From assembly GCA_903839855.1 (NCBI GenBank), contig CAIMEB010000057.1, positions 1-64,000 of the forward strand: a stretch of 64,000 nucleotides of DNA, in the 5' to 3' direction. Position 1 is the first letter of the stretch; each line of letters opens with the position of its first letter. The notes under the pieces were generated by a model, which saw only the letters and a list, made by a program, of their open reading frames with translations, was not told the DNA's origin and ran no database searches. Of this stretch, positions 20,131 to 29,360 are shown one piece after another. The stretch comes from an uncultured Methylococcaceae bacterium (lineage in GTDB: Bacteria > Pseudomonadota > Gammaproteobacteria > Methylococcales > Methylomonadaceae). The position numbers and the translations under genes were made by a program.

Positions 20131-21859
20131 CGAATGGTTTTCTTTGTGTTAACAAAATAGGCATCGTCTCCTCTTGATCAGGAGCCACTTCAAGTATTCT
20201 CAACGCACCTGCCATCACTTTTGAAAATACTGGAGCTGATACCAAACCACCGTAATATTTGCCCGCAGATGGTTCATCAATCATGACGACTATGATCAAG
20301 CGAGGATCATTAACCGGTGCCATTCCTGCAAAAACCGCGAAATAACTGCTCTCTGTATAACCTCTTGCGGTTGCTTTTTTTACAGTTCCTGTTTTACCGG
20401 CTGCACTGTAACCATCAACTCTTGCTTCATAGGCTGTGCCTTCTTTGGTTAACACAGTCTCCATCATCTTTCTTACACTTCTTGCAGTTTTAGCAGAAAA
20501 CACTCGCACAACATCATCATCTTCCTCTCGCTTTAACAAACTGACAGAATGCAAAAGACCGTCGTCTGCCAGTGCGGTATAACTTCTTGCCAACTGCAAT
20601 GCCGAGCTATTTAAGCCATATCCAAACGACATCGTTGCCCGATCAAAATCGTGCCATCTCTTATAATCCTTCATTCTCCCGCTGGCTTCACCGGGAAAAC
20701 CAGCCCCTGCTGAAATACCAAAGCCAAGTTGATGATACGTATCCCACAGATACTTCGGAGGCATTTTTAAAGACATCATACTCACCCCAACGTTACTGGA
20801 CTTTGTAAGCACATGAGTCACATCCAGGGTACCGTAGTTATGCACATCTTTAACTGTATTACGCCCAATTTGCAAAGTACCATTGGTTGGGAAAATCGAA
20901 TTAGGCTTTATATACCCGCCATCCAAAGCGGCTGCGACAACAAAAGGCTTTACCGTTGATCCCGGTTCAAATACCTCAGTAAAGGCTCTATTTCTATACA
21001 CACTTTCTTTTAAATTATTCCTTGTATTCGGATTAAACGAAGGTTGATTAACAGCGGCTAGAATTTCCCCGTTTTTTGCGTCTAAGACAACTAATGTTCC
21101 TGATTTCGCATTATTTTCTTCAACGGCCACCTGTAGTTCTTTATAAGCCAAATATTGAATGCGTTGATCAATACTTAACTCCAGAGTCTTTCCAGAAACA
21201 GGTTCATTGATGCTTTCAACATCATCAATAATGCGTCGCTGTCCATCCCTGATAACGCGCTTACTGCCTGCCGTACCTTTAAGCTGCTTCTCATAACCGG
21301 ACTCCATTCCGGCTTGCCCAATATCATCAACATTAGTAAATCCAACAATATGAGCAGACACACCACCAGCCGGATAGTACCGCTTAAACTCCCTTTCAAA
21401 ATAAACACCTTCCAGTTTTAATGCTTTTACATCCTCCCCTAATTGGGGATTAACCCGACGAGCAATATATAGAAACTGCCGTCTTGGTTCCTCTTTGATC
21501 CATTCCATTACTTTCCCTTCAGGCAAATTTAGGAGCTTCTCCATTGCTCTTATCCCTTCTTGTTTGGCGTATCGTAATTCCCTGGGATTTATCCAAATAG
21601 ACTCAACAGGCGTACTGATCGCTAAAGGCTCACCGTTCCTATCCATAATCATGCCTCTATAAGCATAAACAGCTACCTCATCAACCTGCCTCATATCGCC
21701 TTGATGCTTTAAAAACTGCTTACTAATAACCTGTAAATGAATATCCCGAACGACAAGCGCTAGCATACAGATCATTATAAAAGTAACTACAAACTTACGC
21801 CTGCCGGAAAAGTCATTCGTGACTTTTTTTACAGAACCTCTATCTCGAAAATCTAACAT
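20111..21859 (-). CDS. ftsI: Penicillin-binding protein 3 / FtsI
   Basis: FEPGSTVKPF, SSNVG, KTGT motifs; dcw synteny. Confidence 0.97.
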   Translation of the reverse strand: MLDFRDRGSVKKVTNDFSGRRKFVVTFIMICMLALVVRDIHLQVISKQFLKHQGDMRQVDEVAVYAYRGMIMDRNGEPLAISTPVESIWINPRELRYAKQEGIRAMEKLLNLPEGKVMEWIKEEPRRQFLYIARRVNPQLGEDVKALKLEGVYFEREFKRYYPAGGVSAHIVGFTNVDDIGQAGMESGYEKQLKGTAGSKRVIRDGQRRIIDDVESINEPVSGKTLELSIDQRIQYLAYKELQVAVEENNAKSGTLVVLDAKNGEILAAVNQPSFNPNTRNNLKESVYRNRAFTEVFEPGSTVKPFVVAAALDGGYIKPNSIFPTNGTLQIGRNTVKDVHNYGTLDVTHVLTKSSNVGVSMMSLKMPPKYLWDTYHQLGFGISAGAGFPGEASGRMKDYKRWHDFDRATMSFGYGLNSSALQLARSYTALADDGLLHSVSLLKREEDDDVVRVFSAKTARSVRKMMETVLTKEGTAYEARVDGYSAAGKTGTVKKATARGYTESSYFAVFAGMAPVNDPRLIIVVMIDEPSAGKYYGGLVSAPVFSKVMAGALRILEVAPDQEETMPILLTQRKPFDANEVK

Positions 21860-22126
21860 TTATGGTTTTATATAAATAATTTTTTCTCTTAGCGGCATAA
21901 CCAGCTTCAACTGTTCCTTTGCCACAAGTTCTAATCGATTCTGCTCGCCCAACATCGTCAGTTCCAATTGCATTTGTCCCCATTCGACTTCGTATTGATC
22001 TAGCGCTCTCTCTTGCTTTTGAATCTCAATAAAAATCAGACGTGAATAATACTTACTATAAACAACGGCTAAAGATGACAATAAAAGCACCACACTCGCC
22101 ACAATCAAAAGTCGCTCAATAATCAC
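21860..22126 (-). CDS. ftsL: Cell division protein FtsL
   Basis: Short single-TM protein with coiled coil between rsmH and ftsI. Confidence 0.9.
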   Translation of the reverse strand: MIIERLLIVASVVLLLSSLAVVYSKYYSRLIFIEIQKQERALDQYEVEWGQMQLELTMLGEQNRLELVAKEQLKLVMPLREKIIYIKP

Positions 22127-23059
22127 TTAAACCTTCTCAGCAACACGCATAACAGCACTTCTAGCCCTTGGATTTTTTTTTATTTCTTGCACATCAGCCT
22201 TCAATGCTTTGCCTACTTTTGTTAACACGCCCTTTGCAATATCAATTTCTTTTATTGGCAACTTACCAGGATTAAACTTAGCCCCGGATTCATCCCTAAT
22301 AAAACGCTTTACGATTCTATCCTCAAGAGAATGAAATGAAATAACGACCAATCGTCCGCCAGGCTTTAAAACTCTTGCTGACTGTTGCAAAACACTTTTT
22401 AATTCCTCCAGCTCCCGGTTAATTTCAATACGAATGGCTTGAAACGTACGCGTTGCAGGGTGCTTATTTTTTTCTCTTATAGGCACAACATCTTCAATTA
22501 ACTTAGCTAATTGCGTCGTTGTTGCTAGAGGAGATTCCAGCCTTCTATCAATTATCGCTTTCGCGATGCGTCTGGCGAACTTTTCTTCACCATAGTCAAA
22601 TAAAACACTGACCAGCTTCTTTTCATCAACAGTAGCTAACCATTGCTCGGCAGGCACCCCTGAGGTACAATCCATACGCATATCCAAAGGCCCTTCTCTT
22701 AAAAAACTAAAACCTCTTTCAGGATTATCGAGTTGAGGTGATGACACCCCCAAATCCATCAAAATACCGTCTACCTTTTCAACCAGATCGCACGCCTCGA
22801 TAAACGTTTCTAAGTGCGAAAAGCAAGCCTGTTTTATCTGAATACGCCCATCTTCTAGCATCGTTTTTGCGTAACTTGAATTAACCGCATCAAAATCACG
22901 ATCAAAAGCAATCAATTGCCCACCTTGACCCAATAAACTTAAAATGCCTCGACTGTGCCCCCCTCGACCAAACGTACAATCGAGATAAACACCTTCTTTT
23001 TTAATCGCCAATTGTTGCAAAGCTTCTGCATACATAACGGGTAAATGTTCCATCAACAA
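22127..23059 (-). CDS. rsmH: 16S rRNA m4C1402 methyltransferase RsmH
   Basis: HLPVMYAEALQQL, LDCTFGRGGHSRGIL, ISFHSLEDRIVKRF. Confidence 0.98.
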   Translation of the reverse strand: MLMEHLPVMYAEALQQLAIKKEGVYLDCTFGRGGHSRGILSLLGQGGQLIAFDRDFDAVNSSYAKTMLEDGRIQIKQACFSHLETFIEACDLVEKVDGILMDLGVSSPQLDNPERGFSFLREGPLDMRMDCTSGVPAEQWLATVDEKKLVSVLFDYGEEKFARRIAKAIIDRRLESPLATTTQLAKLIEDVVPIREKNKHPATRTFQAIRIEINRELEELKSVLQQSARVLKPGGRLVVISFHSLEDRIVKRFIRDESGAKFNPGKLPIKEIDIAKGVLTKVGKALKADVQEIKKNPRARSAVMRVAEKV

Positions 23060-23069
23060 AACTCCCTTA

Positions 23070-23537
23070 TTAAAAAGACAAAGTATCTAACTCATCCAGA
23101 CCTTCATCATCATCACTGTTCAACCATTCGCTTTCTTTGGCTGTCCAGGCAACATCATTCCAAATTTCAAATTTATTAAGTTGCCCAACTAAAACTATCT
23201 TTTTATCCATTTGAGCAAATTTTCTTAGTTTTTCTGGCAATAAAAACCGGCCTTGACCATCCATCTCACATTCAGATGCATTTCCAATCACGAAACGCCT
23301 TAATTTACCGGCCATTTTATTTAACGTAGGTAATCGACTGATTGTCTGCTCAAGGCGCTCCCATTCGGGCAGGGGATAAAGCCATAAACAGCCACTTTCC
23401 CCAACACATCTTTCGTTTACTGCAACCGTTACAATTAATTGCCGCTCACAACATTCTTCCAACTCTTTTCGGTAACGAGTGGGCATCGCAAGACGTCCTT
23501 TATCATCTAAATTAATTGAACTAATGCCTCTAAACAA
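23070..23537 (-). CDS. mraZ: Transcriptional regulator MraZ
   Basis: MFRGISSINLDDKGRLAMPTRYR... typical MraZ; first gene of dcw. Confidence 0.97.
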   Translation of the reverse strand: MFRGISSINLDDKGRLAMPTRYRKELEECCERQLIVTVAVNERCVGESGCLWLYPLPEWERLEQTISRLPTLNKMAGKLRRFVIGNASECEMDGQGRFLLPEKLRKFAQMDKKIVLVGQLNKFEIWNDVAWTAKESEWLNSDDDEGLDELDTLSF

Positions 23538-23563
23538 AAAACGACCCCAAAAATCCTAAAAAA

Positions 23564-23588
23564 ACCACTCTCTACCACTTTTCACCAC
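23564..23588 (-). promoter_or_regulatory. Putative MraZ operator (three GTGGT direct repeats, 10-bp period)
   Basis: Minus strand GTGGTGAAAAGTGGTAGAGAGTGGT; ACCAC at 23564, 23574, 23584 on the plus strand, immediately upstream of mraZ. Confidence 0.75.
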
Positions 23589-23816
23589 CTGGAAGCACTA
23601 TAAATTCCAAACAGTTCATAGTCAAGAATGTTTTCATTTAAACTCTTTCTTTTTTGACAATGACTTAGGTGACCATAAAAAAATGGCGAAACGATGAGCT
23701 ATACAATAAAAAAACTCTATTCTTTATCAGTGGGTTAATTGATTTTATTCGGAAGACACGTTAGATGATAGAGCAAATAATTGCTTTAAATTTACAAGAG
23801 GATTACGCCATTAAAA

Positions 23817-24168
23817 AGAAAGAGTCAGCCTATAAGCCGGGTTCTGTCGTGAACAGTCATTCATCTAGGCTGCAAGTCACCTTACAGCTCAAGCAATCTA
23901 CCCAGGAACCGCGCGGGCCACGCATCTGTCCCTCTATTTGATCTTGCTCCGAGTGGGGTTTACCATGCCACCGCTGTTACCAGTTGCGCGGTGCGCTCTT
24001 ACCGCACCTTTTCACCCTTACCTATCAAAGTGATAGGCGGTTTATTTTCTGTGGCACTTTCCGTAGACTCACGCCTCCCAGGCGTTACCTGGCACTCTGC
24101 CCAATGGAGCCCGGACTTTCCTCCATTTTATCTTGACAATAAAACAGCGACTGCCCAGCCAACTCTTT
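23817..24168 (-). ncRNA. rnpB: RNase P RNA (bacterial class A)
   Basis: Minus strand contains gaggaaagtccgggctccat, agtgccaggtaacgcctggg, aaggtgaaaaggtgcggtaagagcgcaccgcgc, aaccccactcggagcaagatc, agaacccggcttataggctgactctttc. Confidence 0.96.
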
Positions 24169-24231
24169 CAAGGGTCAGTATACTTCATTCGTTAAAGCAA
24201 AGCTAATGAGAAATCATATTGCAACCCACTG

Positions 24232-25119
24232 TTAATAACAGATAAGCCGATCTTTTTTAGCACTATCAATCACTAATGCGGCTTGATACAGCACCTTTTT
24301 TCTTAGCCCCGTAATCTCGACAGCCATTGCAACTGCTGACTTTATTGAACACTCAGTCAATAAAATCCGAAGTACTTTTTCCTGCTCAGGTGTCATAACT
24401 TGCGCCTCTTTATCAACAGCGACTCCATCAACAATAACAACAAACTCCCCTTTTCTCATGTGCTCACTGTGCATAACCAAGTCCAACACCTCGCCCAGAC
24501 TAGCCTTTACAATCGTCTCATGAAGCTTGGTTAATTCTCTAGCAATCACAATTTCTCGCTCTAAAGGTAAAACTTCGGACATATCTTGTAACGATGCTAA
24601 AATTCGGTGACAAGACTCATAAAATACCCAAGTCTTCGGAGAATTAAGCCGTTCACTAAAAAAGGCTTTGCGTGCTGATGAAGTTCTGGGCAGAAAACCC
24701 TCAAAAGAAAATTGTGAGACCGGCAATCCTGATGCAGACAATGCTGCAATTAAAGCACAAGCGCCAGGAATAGGCACCACCTCTAAACCTGCGTCCTTCA
24801 CCATTTTTACAAGTGGCATTCCGGGATCACTTACTAACGGTGTTCCAGCATCAGAGACCAAGGCAATAGACAGACCTTCACGTAGTTTTTCTAACATGAC
24901 TAAAGATGCCTTATCTTCATTATACTGATGCAATGAAACCAGTTTATTAGTAATCCCGTAATGCTGTAGCAGCATCCTGACATGCCGTGTATCCTCTGCC
25001 GCAATCAAATCAACCGTCTTTAAAATCTCAACAGCTCTAAAACTAATATCAGCTAAATTACCTATTGGCGTAGCAACAACGTATAATTTACCAGCACCAT
25101 TAACATTTGATACCGCCAT
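24232..25119 (-). CDS. rsmI: 16S rRNA C1402 2'-O-methyltransferase RsmI
   Basis: KLYVVATPIGNLADISFRAVEIL, AEDTRHVRMLLQHYGI, SDAGTPLVSDPG. Confidence 0.97.
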   Translation of the reverse strand: MAVSNVNGAGKLYVVATPIGNLADISFRAVEILKTVDLIAAEDTRHVRMLLQHYGITNKLVSLHQYNEDKASLVMLEKLREGLSIALVSDAGTPLVSDPGMPLVKMVKDAGLEVVPIPGACALIAALSASGLPVSQFSFEGFLPRTSSARKAFFSERLNSPKTWVFYESCHRILASLQDMSEVLPLEREIVIARELTKLHETIVKASLGEVLDLVMHSEHMRKGEFVVIVDGVAVDKEAQVMTPEQEKVLRILLTECSIKSAVAMAVEITGLRKKVLYQAALVIDSAKKDRLICY

Positions 25120-25254
25120 TCATATCACCTTCAATTTAAAGATAAAACCATGAGCCGTCATGATTAGATGTAATTATTACTTAATTAAGCCCCGATTATA
25201 TCAGTATGTCGCGGTATCAATGCGTACGGATTACAGACACATCACGGTTACCCG

Positions 25255-25620
25255 ATGCTTCTAAAAAAATCCCCAACCAAAGCCGCACATTTAATCCAAG
25301 GTGAAAAAGCCGAAGAGCAAGCCCACAACTTTCTTATCAGCCAAGGACTCCTTCCAATAGACAGAAATTATCGCTGTAAACTGGGTGAACTTGATTTGAT
25401 TATGAAAGATCAGCAATCATTAGTTATTATTGAAGTGCGTTATCGAAAAACAGATCGTTACGGTAGTGCTATGGAGAGTATTACCCGAACCAAGCAATCG
25501 CGTATAATAGCCACAACACACTGCTATTTATCCTCAAAAAAACAGGATACTCCGCTCCGCTTTGATGTTGTTGCTATCTCTGGCAATGGCAAACTAGAAT
25601 GGATAAAAAACGCTTTTTAA
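25255..25620 (+). CDS. yraN: YraN family (UPF0102) endonuclease-like protein
   Basis: GEKAEEQAHNFLISQGLLPIDRNYRCKLGELDLIMKD...VIIEVRYRK; next to rsmI and diaA. Confidence 0.95.
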   Translation: MLLKKSPTKAAHLIQGEKAEEQAHNFLISQGLLPIDRNYRCKLGELDLIMKDQQSLVIIEVRYRKTDRYGSAMESITRTKQSRIIATTHCYLSSKKQDTPLRFDVVAISGNGKLEWIKNAF

Positions 25621-25635
25621 GTTAAAAATGACCTC

Positions 25636-26220
25636 ATGAGCTTACAAGACAGAATAATAAATCACTTCACTGAGAGTATCAAAATTCAACAGGATACCAT
25701 GACTTATCTGAGTGAGTTAATTGAATATGCTTCTCAACGCCTGGTTTCGACCCTGCTCAATGATAAAAAAATACTGACTTGCGGTAATGGACGCTCTGCA
25801 ACCAGCGCTCAACTGCTTTCATCTGCCATGCTTAATCAATTTGAACGTGATCGCCCCTCGTTACCGGTTATCGCATTAACAGCCGACATAGCAACAATAA
25901 CCGCAATATCCAATGAGTTTCACTTTAATGACATTTTCTCAAAACAACTTAGAGCCTTAGGTCAAAGTGGCGATATGCTGGTTATTTACACGGATGGTAA
26001 CAATTCGACCAATATAGCCAAAGTCATTACTACTGCACACGACAAAGAAATATCTGTGATCGCGATAACAGGAAATAAAGGTGGACTAATTCCCCCATTA
26101 CTGAAAGAAACTGATATTGAACTCCGTATACCTTCAACCTCCAGCACTCGCATTCAGGAAGCTCATATATTGATTACTGAATGCTTGTGCGATTTAATTG
26201 ATCAGCAATTATTCGGTTAA
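25636..26220 (+). CDS. diaA: SIS-domain protein DiaA / phosphoheptose isomerase-like
   Basis: ILTCGNGRSATSAQLLSSAMLNQFERDRPSLPVIAL; synteny yraN-diaA-dolP. Confidence 0.9.
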   Translation: MSLQDRIINHFTESIKIQQDTMTYLSELIEYASQRLVSTLLNDKKILTCGNGRSATSAQLLSSAMLNQFERDRPSLPVIALTADIATITAISNEFHFNDIFSKQLRALGQSGDMLVIYTDGNNSTNIAKVITTAHDKEISVIAITGNKGGLIPPLLKETDIELRIPSTSSTRIQEAHILITECLCDLIDQQLFG

Positions 26221-26248
26221 AATCCACACCATTATCAATAGGCAAGCC

Positions 26249-26833
26249 ATGAAAAAAGTATTACTAATCATTATGTTGCTTAATACCTTATATATCGTTG
26301 CGTGCGCACCGATCGTCAATAATCAGGAAATAATTACAGAAAAGACCTTAGCTCAGGACAGACGAACCCGGGAAATTATTTTATCGGATCGAGAAATAAC
26401 ATCCGATGCCTACTCCGATCTTAACGCCGAGGACGCCATAAAAAGTCAATGCCACATAACCATCAACACTTATAACGGTGCAGTTCTCATTACTGGCGAA
26501 GCACCGAATGAAGCGTTAAAAGCAAAAATTATTGCTATCGTCCAGGTCGTCAGCAACGTAAAAATGGTGCATGATAATTTAGCCATTTCTCGTCCCAGCA
26601 GTTTAGAATCACGCACCAGTGACAAGAGCATAACTCAAACGGTTAAAACTGCACTCAAGCAAATTAGAACGCTACCTGACTTTGACCCCGCCATGATAAA
26701 AGTCGTTACCGAAAATGGAATTGTTTACTTGATGGGCCTTGTGCATAGAGATGAAGGTTCGGTTGTTATCAATGTAACTAAACTGCAACCGAATATAAAA
26801 CAAATTATTACCGTTTTTGAGTACCTGGACTAA
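26249..26833 (+). CDS. dolP: BON-domain outer-membrane lipoprotein (DolP/YraP-like)
   Basis: Lipoprotein-like N-terminus with cysteine, two BON-like repeats (INTYNGAVLITGEAP..., VVTENGIVYLMGLV); start at ATG 26249 preferred over the listed ORF start. Confidence 0.85.
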   Translation: MKKVLLIIMLLNTLYIVACAPIVNNQEIITEKTLAQDRRTREIILSDREITSDAYSDLNAEDAIKSQCHITINTYNGAVLITGEAPNEALKAKIIAIVQVVSNVKMVHDNLAISRPSSLESRTSDKSITQTVKTALKQIRTLPDFDPAMIKVVTENGIVYLMGLVHRDEGSVVINVTKLQPNIKQIITVFEYLD

Positions 26834-27029
26834 TAACCATCATTTCAGTGTCAACATTAGCGATACTATAATCTTGCATTAAGGCCACTACATGAGCGAC
26901 AAGATTTAGACACTTTACTGAATATGACCTACTCTATCGGCATGTTGACTAATAAAGCCAACGACATCATCACACATCTTTTGCAGCAGAGGCACTTCAT
27001 TGAACAATAAACTTAAGTTAGCTGAAAAT

Positions 27030-28646
27030 TTAAGCACTTTTCATCAGATGGAAGAAACTTAGCTTCTTTTGCCATGTTTTATCAATCGGCCTGACAGGCA
27101 GAGGAAACAACACTGATACCTTGAGTCCACCAAATTGAGAGACACCCAGTATTAGATCCGCATTATGAATCGCGGCAATACGCTGTACAATCGAAAAACC
27201 TAAGCCAGTCCCTTTAGCTGTATTTGCAGTCTCAACGCAGCGATGAAAACGTTCCAGAGACTTTTCATATTGATCAGGTGAGATGCCAGGCCCAGAATCT
27301 TCAACGCACAATTGTAAATATTTCTCATGCCCCGCAACGGTGATTAACACATTACCTTTAGCGGGTGTATATTTAATCGCGTTATCAATTATATTCCGAA
27401 TTAAAATGGTCACTAAGGGCGCATTGACAATTGCAGGCACTGCATTATCTTCAACAAACTCAATAACAATTTGCTTCTTATGCGCTTCAGGCTCCAACTC
27501 AGTAATAACATGAACAACTTCACGACTTACCATCGTATTTTGTTTAGTTAGAAATTCTGTATTAGACTCAATTCTCGAAAAAGTCAGTAACTGCTGAACC
27601 ATATAAGTCATCCGGTTGACAGCTTGTTTAATCCGTGAAAGCGCCTGCTTTCGAACTTCCTCATCGGTTGTTCTTAAGGCAACATGTGCTTGAGTCAGCA
27701 ATCCCGCCAAAGGTGTTCTCAACTCATGCGAAGCATCCGCAGTAAAGCGACGCTCATGTTCAAAAGCACGTTCTAGTTGCACAAAAAGATTATTGATTTC
27801 ATTAACCACCGGAACAATCTCATTGGGCAGTCTTTTGATAGAAAGCGGCTTAAGATAACTTGCTTCACGTTTTGCAAGTGCCTTTTCCAATCTGTTCAGG
27901 GGTTTTAATGATAAACCCACAATAAACCAAATAACTAAACCTAAAATAGGCAACCCAATCAGAAATTGAGTGACTAACTGTGATGATATTTCATCAGTTA
28001 GTTCAGCGCGTATTTCCTCTTTTTGACCGACATGGATAACATATTCACCGGTTGCATTCGCAATACTAAAAACATGCCACTCATGACCATCAATATTCGT
28101 ATCACTAAATCCGTGATCAGACGATGAAAAGGCAAACTTCGGTGCGCTATCTGATCTCAGTATTAATCCTTCTTTCTTTGACCACAACTGAAAAGCCACT
28201 TTTCTTTCATATTTATGACCTAACGCATTTGCTTTTAACAGATCATCAAAAATGGGCCATAACTGTTCATCAATATTACTTTGGTTAAAGCCATGAACAG
28301 AAAAAGCAGGTACGTTTTCAGAACGCAATAGCAAGCCATCGTCCACAGACCACAGTTGCAATGCACTTTTACTTTTAAAGTTACGTTTAAATGCGTAAGC
28401 TTTAAGAATCTCATCAGCCTTTTCTCTCTCTTGTTCTTGACTCCAATGGCCTGACAAGGAACCTTCACGGAACAAGCTTTCTACAAAAGCATTAAGCACT
28501 TTTGCTGATTGCGCCAATTCTGCATCAAACAGATTGGCAACCTCATCTCGCGTTACTTTATAATTTAAGTAGGCAGCAATACCCCAAATCAGCATTGAGG
28601 CTGAAAGCAAACTCACTAACAATAATTGCCTGAGAGAATAATTCAT
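27030..28646 (-). CDS. Two-component sensor histidine kinase (QseC/PmrB-like) with duplicated sensor module
   Basis: FTADASHELRTPLAGLLTQ (HisKA), NIIDNAIKYTPAKGNV and GTGLGFSIVQRIA (HATPase); pairs with downstream RR. Confidence 0.95.
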   Translation of the reverse strand: MNYSLRQLLLVSLLSASMLIWGIAAYLNYKVTRDEVANLFDAELAQSAKVLNAFVESLFREGSLSGHWSQEQEREKADEILKAYAFKRNFKSKSALQLWSVDDGLLLRSENVPAFSVHGFNQSNIDEQLWPIFDDLLKANALGHKYERKVAFQLWSKKEGLILRSDSAPKFAFSSSDHGFSDTNIDGHEWHVFSIANATGEYVIHVGQKEEIRAELTDEISSQLVTQFLIGLPILGLVIWFIVGLSLKPLNRLEKALAKREASYLKPLSIKRLPNEIVPVVNEINNLFVQLERAFEHERRFTADASHELRTPLAGLLTQAHVALRTTDEEVRKQALSRIKQAVNRMTYMVQQLLTFSRIESNTEFLTKQNTMVSREVVHVITELEPEAHKKQIVIEFVEDNAVPAIVNAPLVTILIRNIIDNAIKYTPAKGNVLITVAGHEKYLQLCVEDSGPGISPDQYEKSLERFHRCVETANTAKGTGLGFSIVQRIAAIHNADLILGVSQFGGLKVSVLFPLPVRPIDKTWQKKLSFFHLMKSA

Positions 28647-29311
28647 ATCTCATCTACATTATCAATAATATAGCCTACACCTCGAACTGTTCGAATCAAC
28701 GAAGAACCGAGTTTTTTTCTCAGGTAATGAATATGAACTTCAACCGTATTACTCTCTACATCAGAATCCCAAGAATACAAGCTTTCTTCAAGACGTGATC
28801 GAGAAACCACTTTACCGATATTACTCATTAAAAAGCTTAATATCTCAAATTCTTTTTGAGATAAATCTACTTTTTCATTATTAAACGTCACTTGATGAGA
28901 CGCCGGATCAAGCACAATACCCTTGTATTCAATAGTCGGGGCACTTCGTCCTTCACTGCGCCTCGCTAAGGCTCTTAAACGCGCACAGACTTCATCTAAC
29001 TCAAAGGGCTTAATAACAAAATCATCCGCACCACTATCCAAGCCTGATACCCGATCAGAAATTGTATCTTTAGCTGTTAAAACCATAACAGGTGTTTCAT
29101 CTTTACGACCTCTTAACGCCCGTAAAATAGCCATGCCATCCATATCTGGAAGGTTTAAATCCAATACGATCAACTCATAACTGTTCAGTTTCAGTGCTTC
29201 ATCAGCTAACTTACCGTTTGTTAACCAATCGACCGCATAGCCCTCCATTCTTAAGCCCTCAACTAAACCATCGCCGAGTATTTCATCGTCTTCAACTAAC
29301 AAGAGCCGCAT
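28643..29311 (-). CDS. OmpR-family response regulator (QseB/PmrA-like)
   Basis: MRLLLVEDDEILGDGLVEGLRMEGY, LDLNLPDMDG, winged-helix C-terminus. Confidence 0.96.
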   Translation of the reverse strand: MRLLLVEDDEILGDGLVEGLRMEGYAVDWLTNGKLADEALKLNSYELIVLDLNLPDMDGMAILRALRGRKDETPVMVLTAKDTISDRVSGLDSGADDFVIKPFELDEVCARLRALARRSEGRSAPTIEYKGIVLDPASHQVTFNNEKVDLSQKEFEILSFLMSNIGKVVSRSRLEESLYSWDSDVESNTVEVHIHYLRKKLGSSLIRTVRGVGYIIDNVDEI

Positions 29312-29360
29312 TCAATCTCCAAAATCATTTTGTATCGACGTACTAAAGCCACTCGTTCCC

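Noticed and set aside
26930-27010. Short plus-strand ORF MTYSIGMLTNKANDIITHLLQQRHFIEQ
   Set aside because: Only 28 codons, no clear RBS and no family signal.
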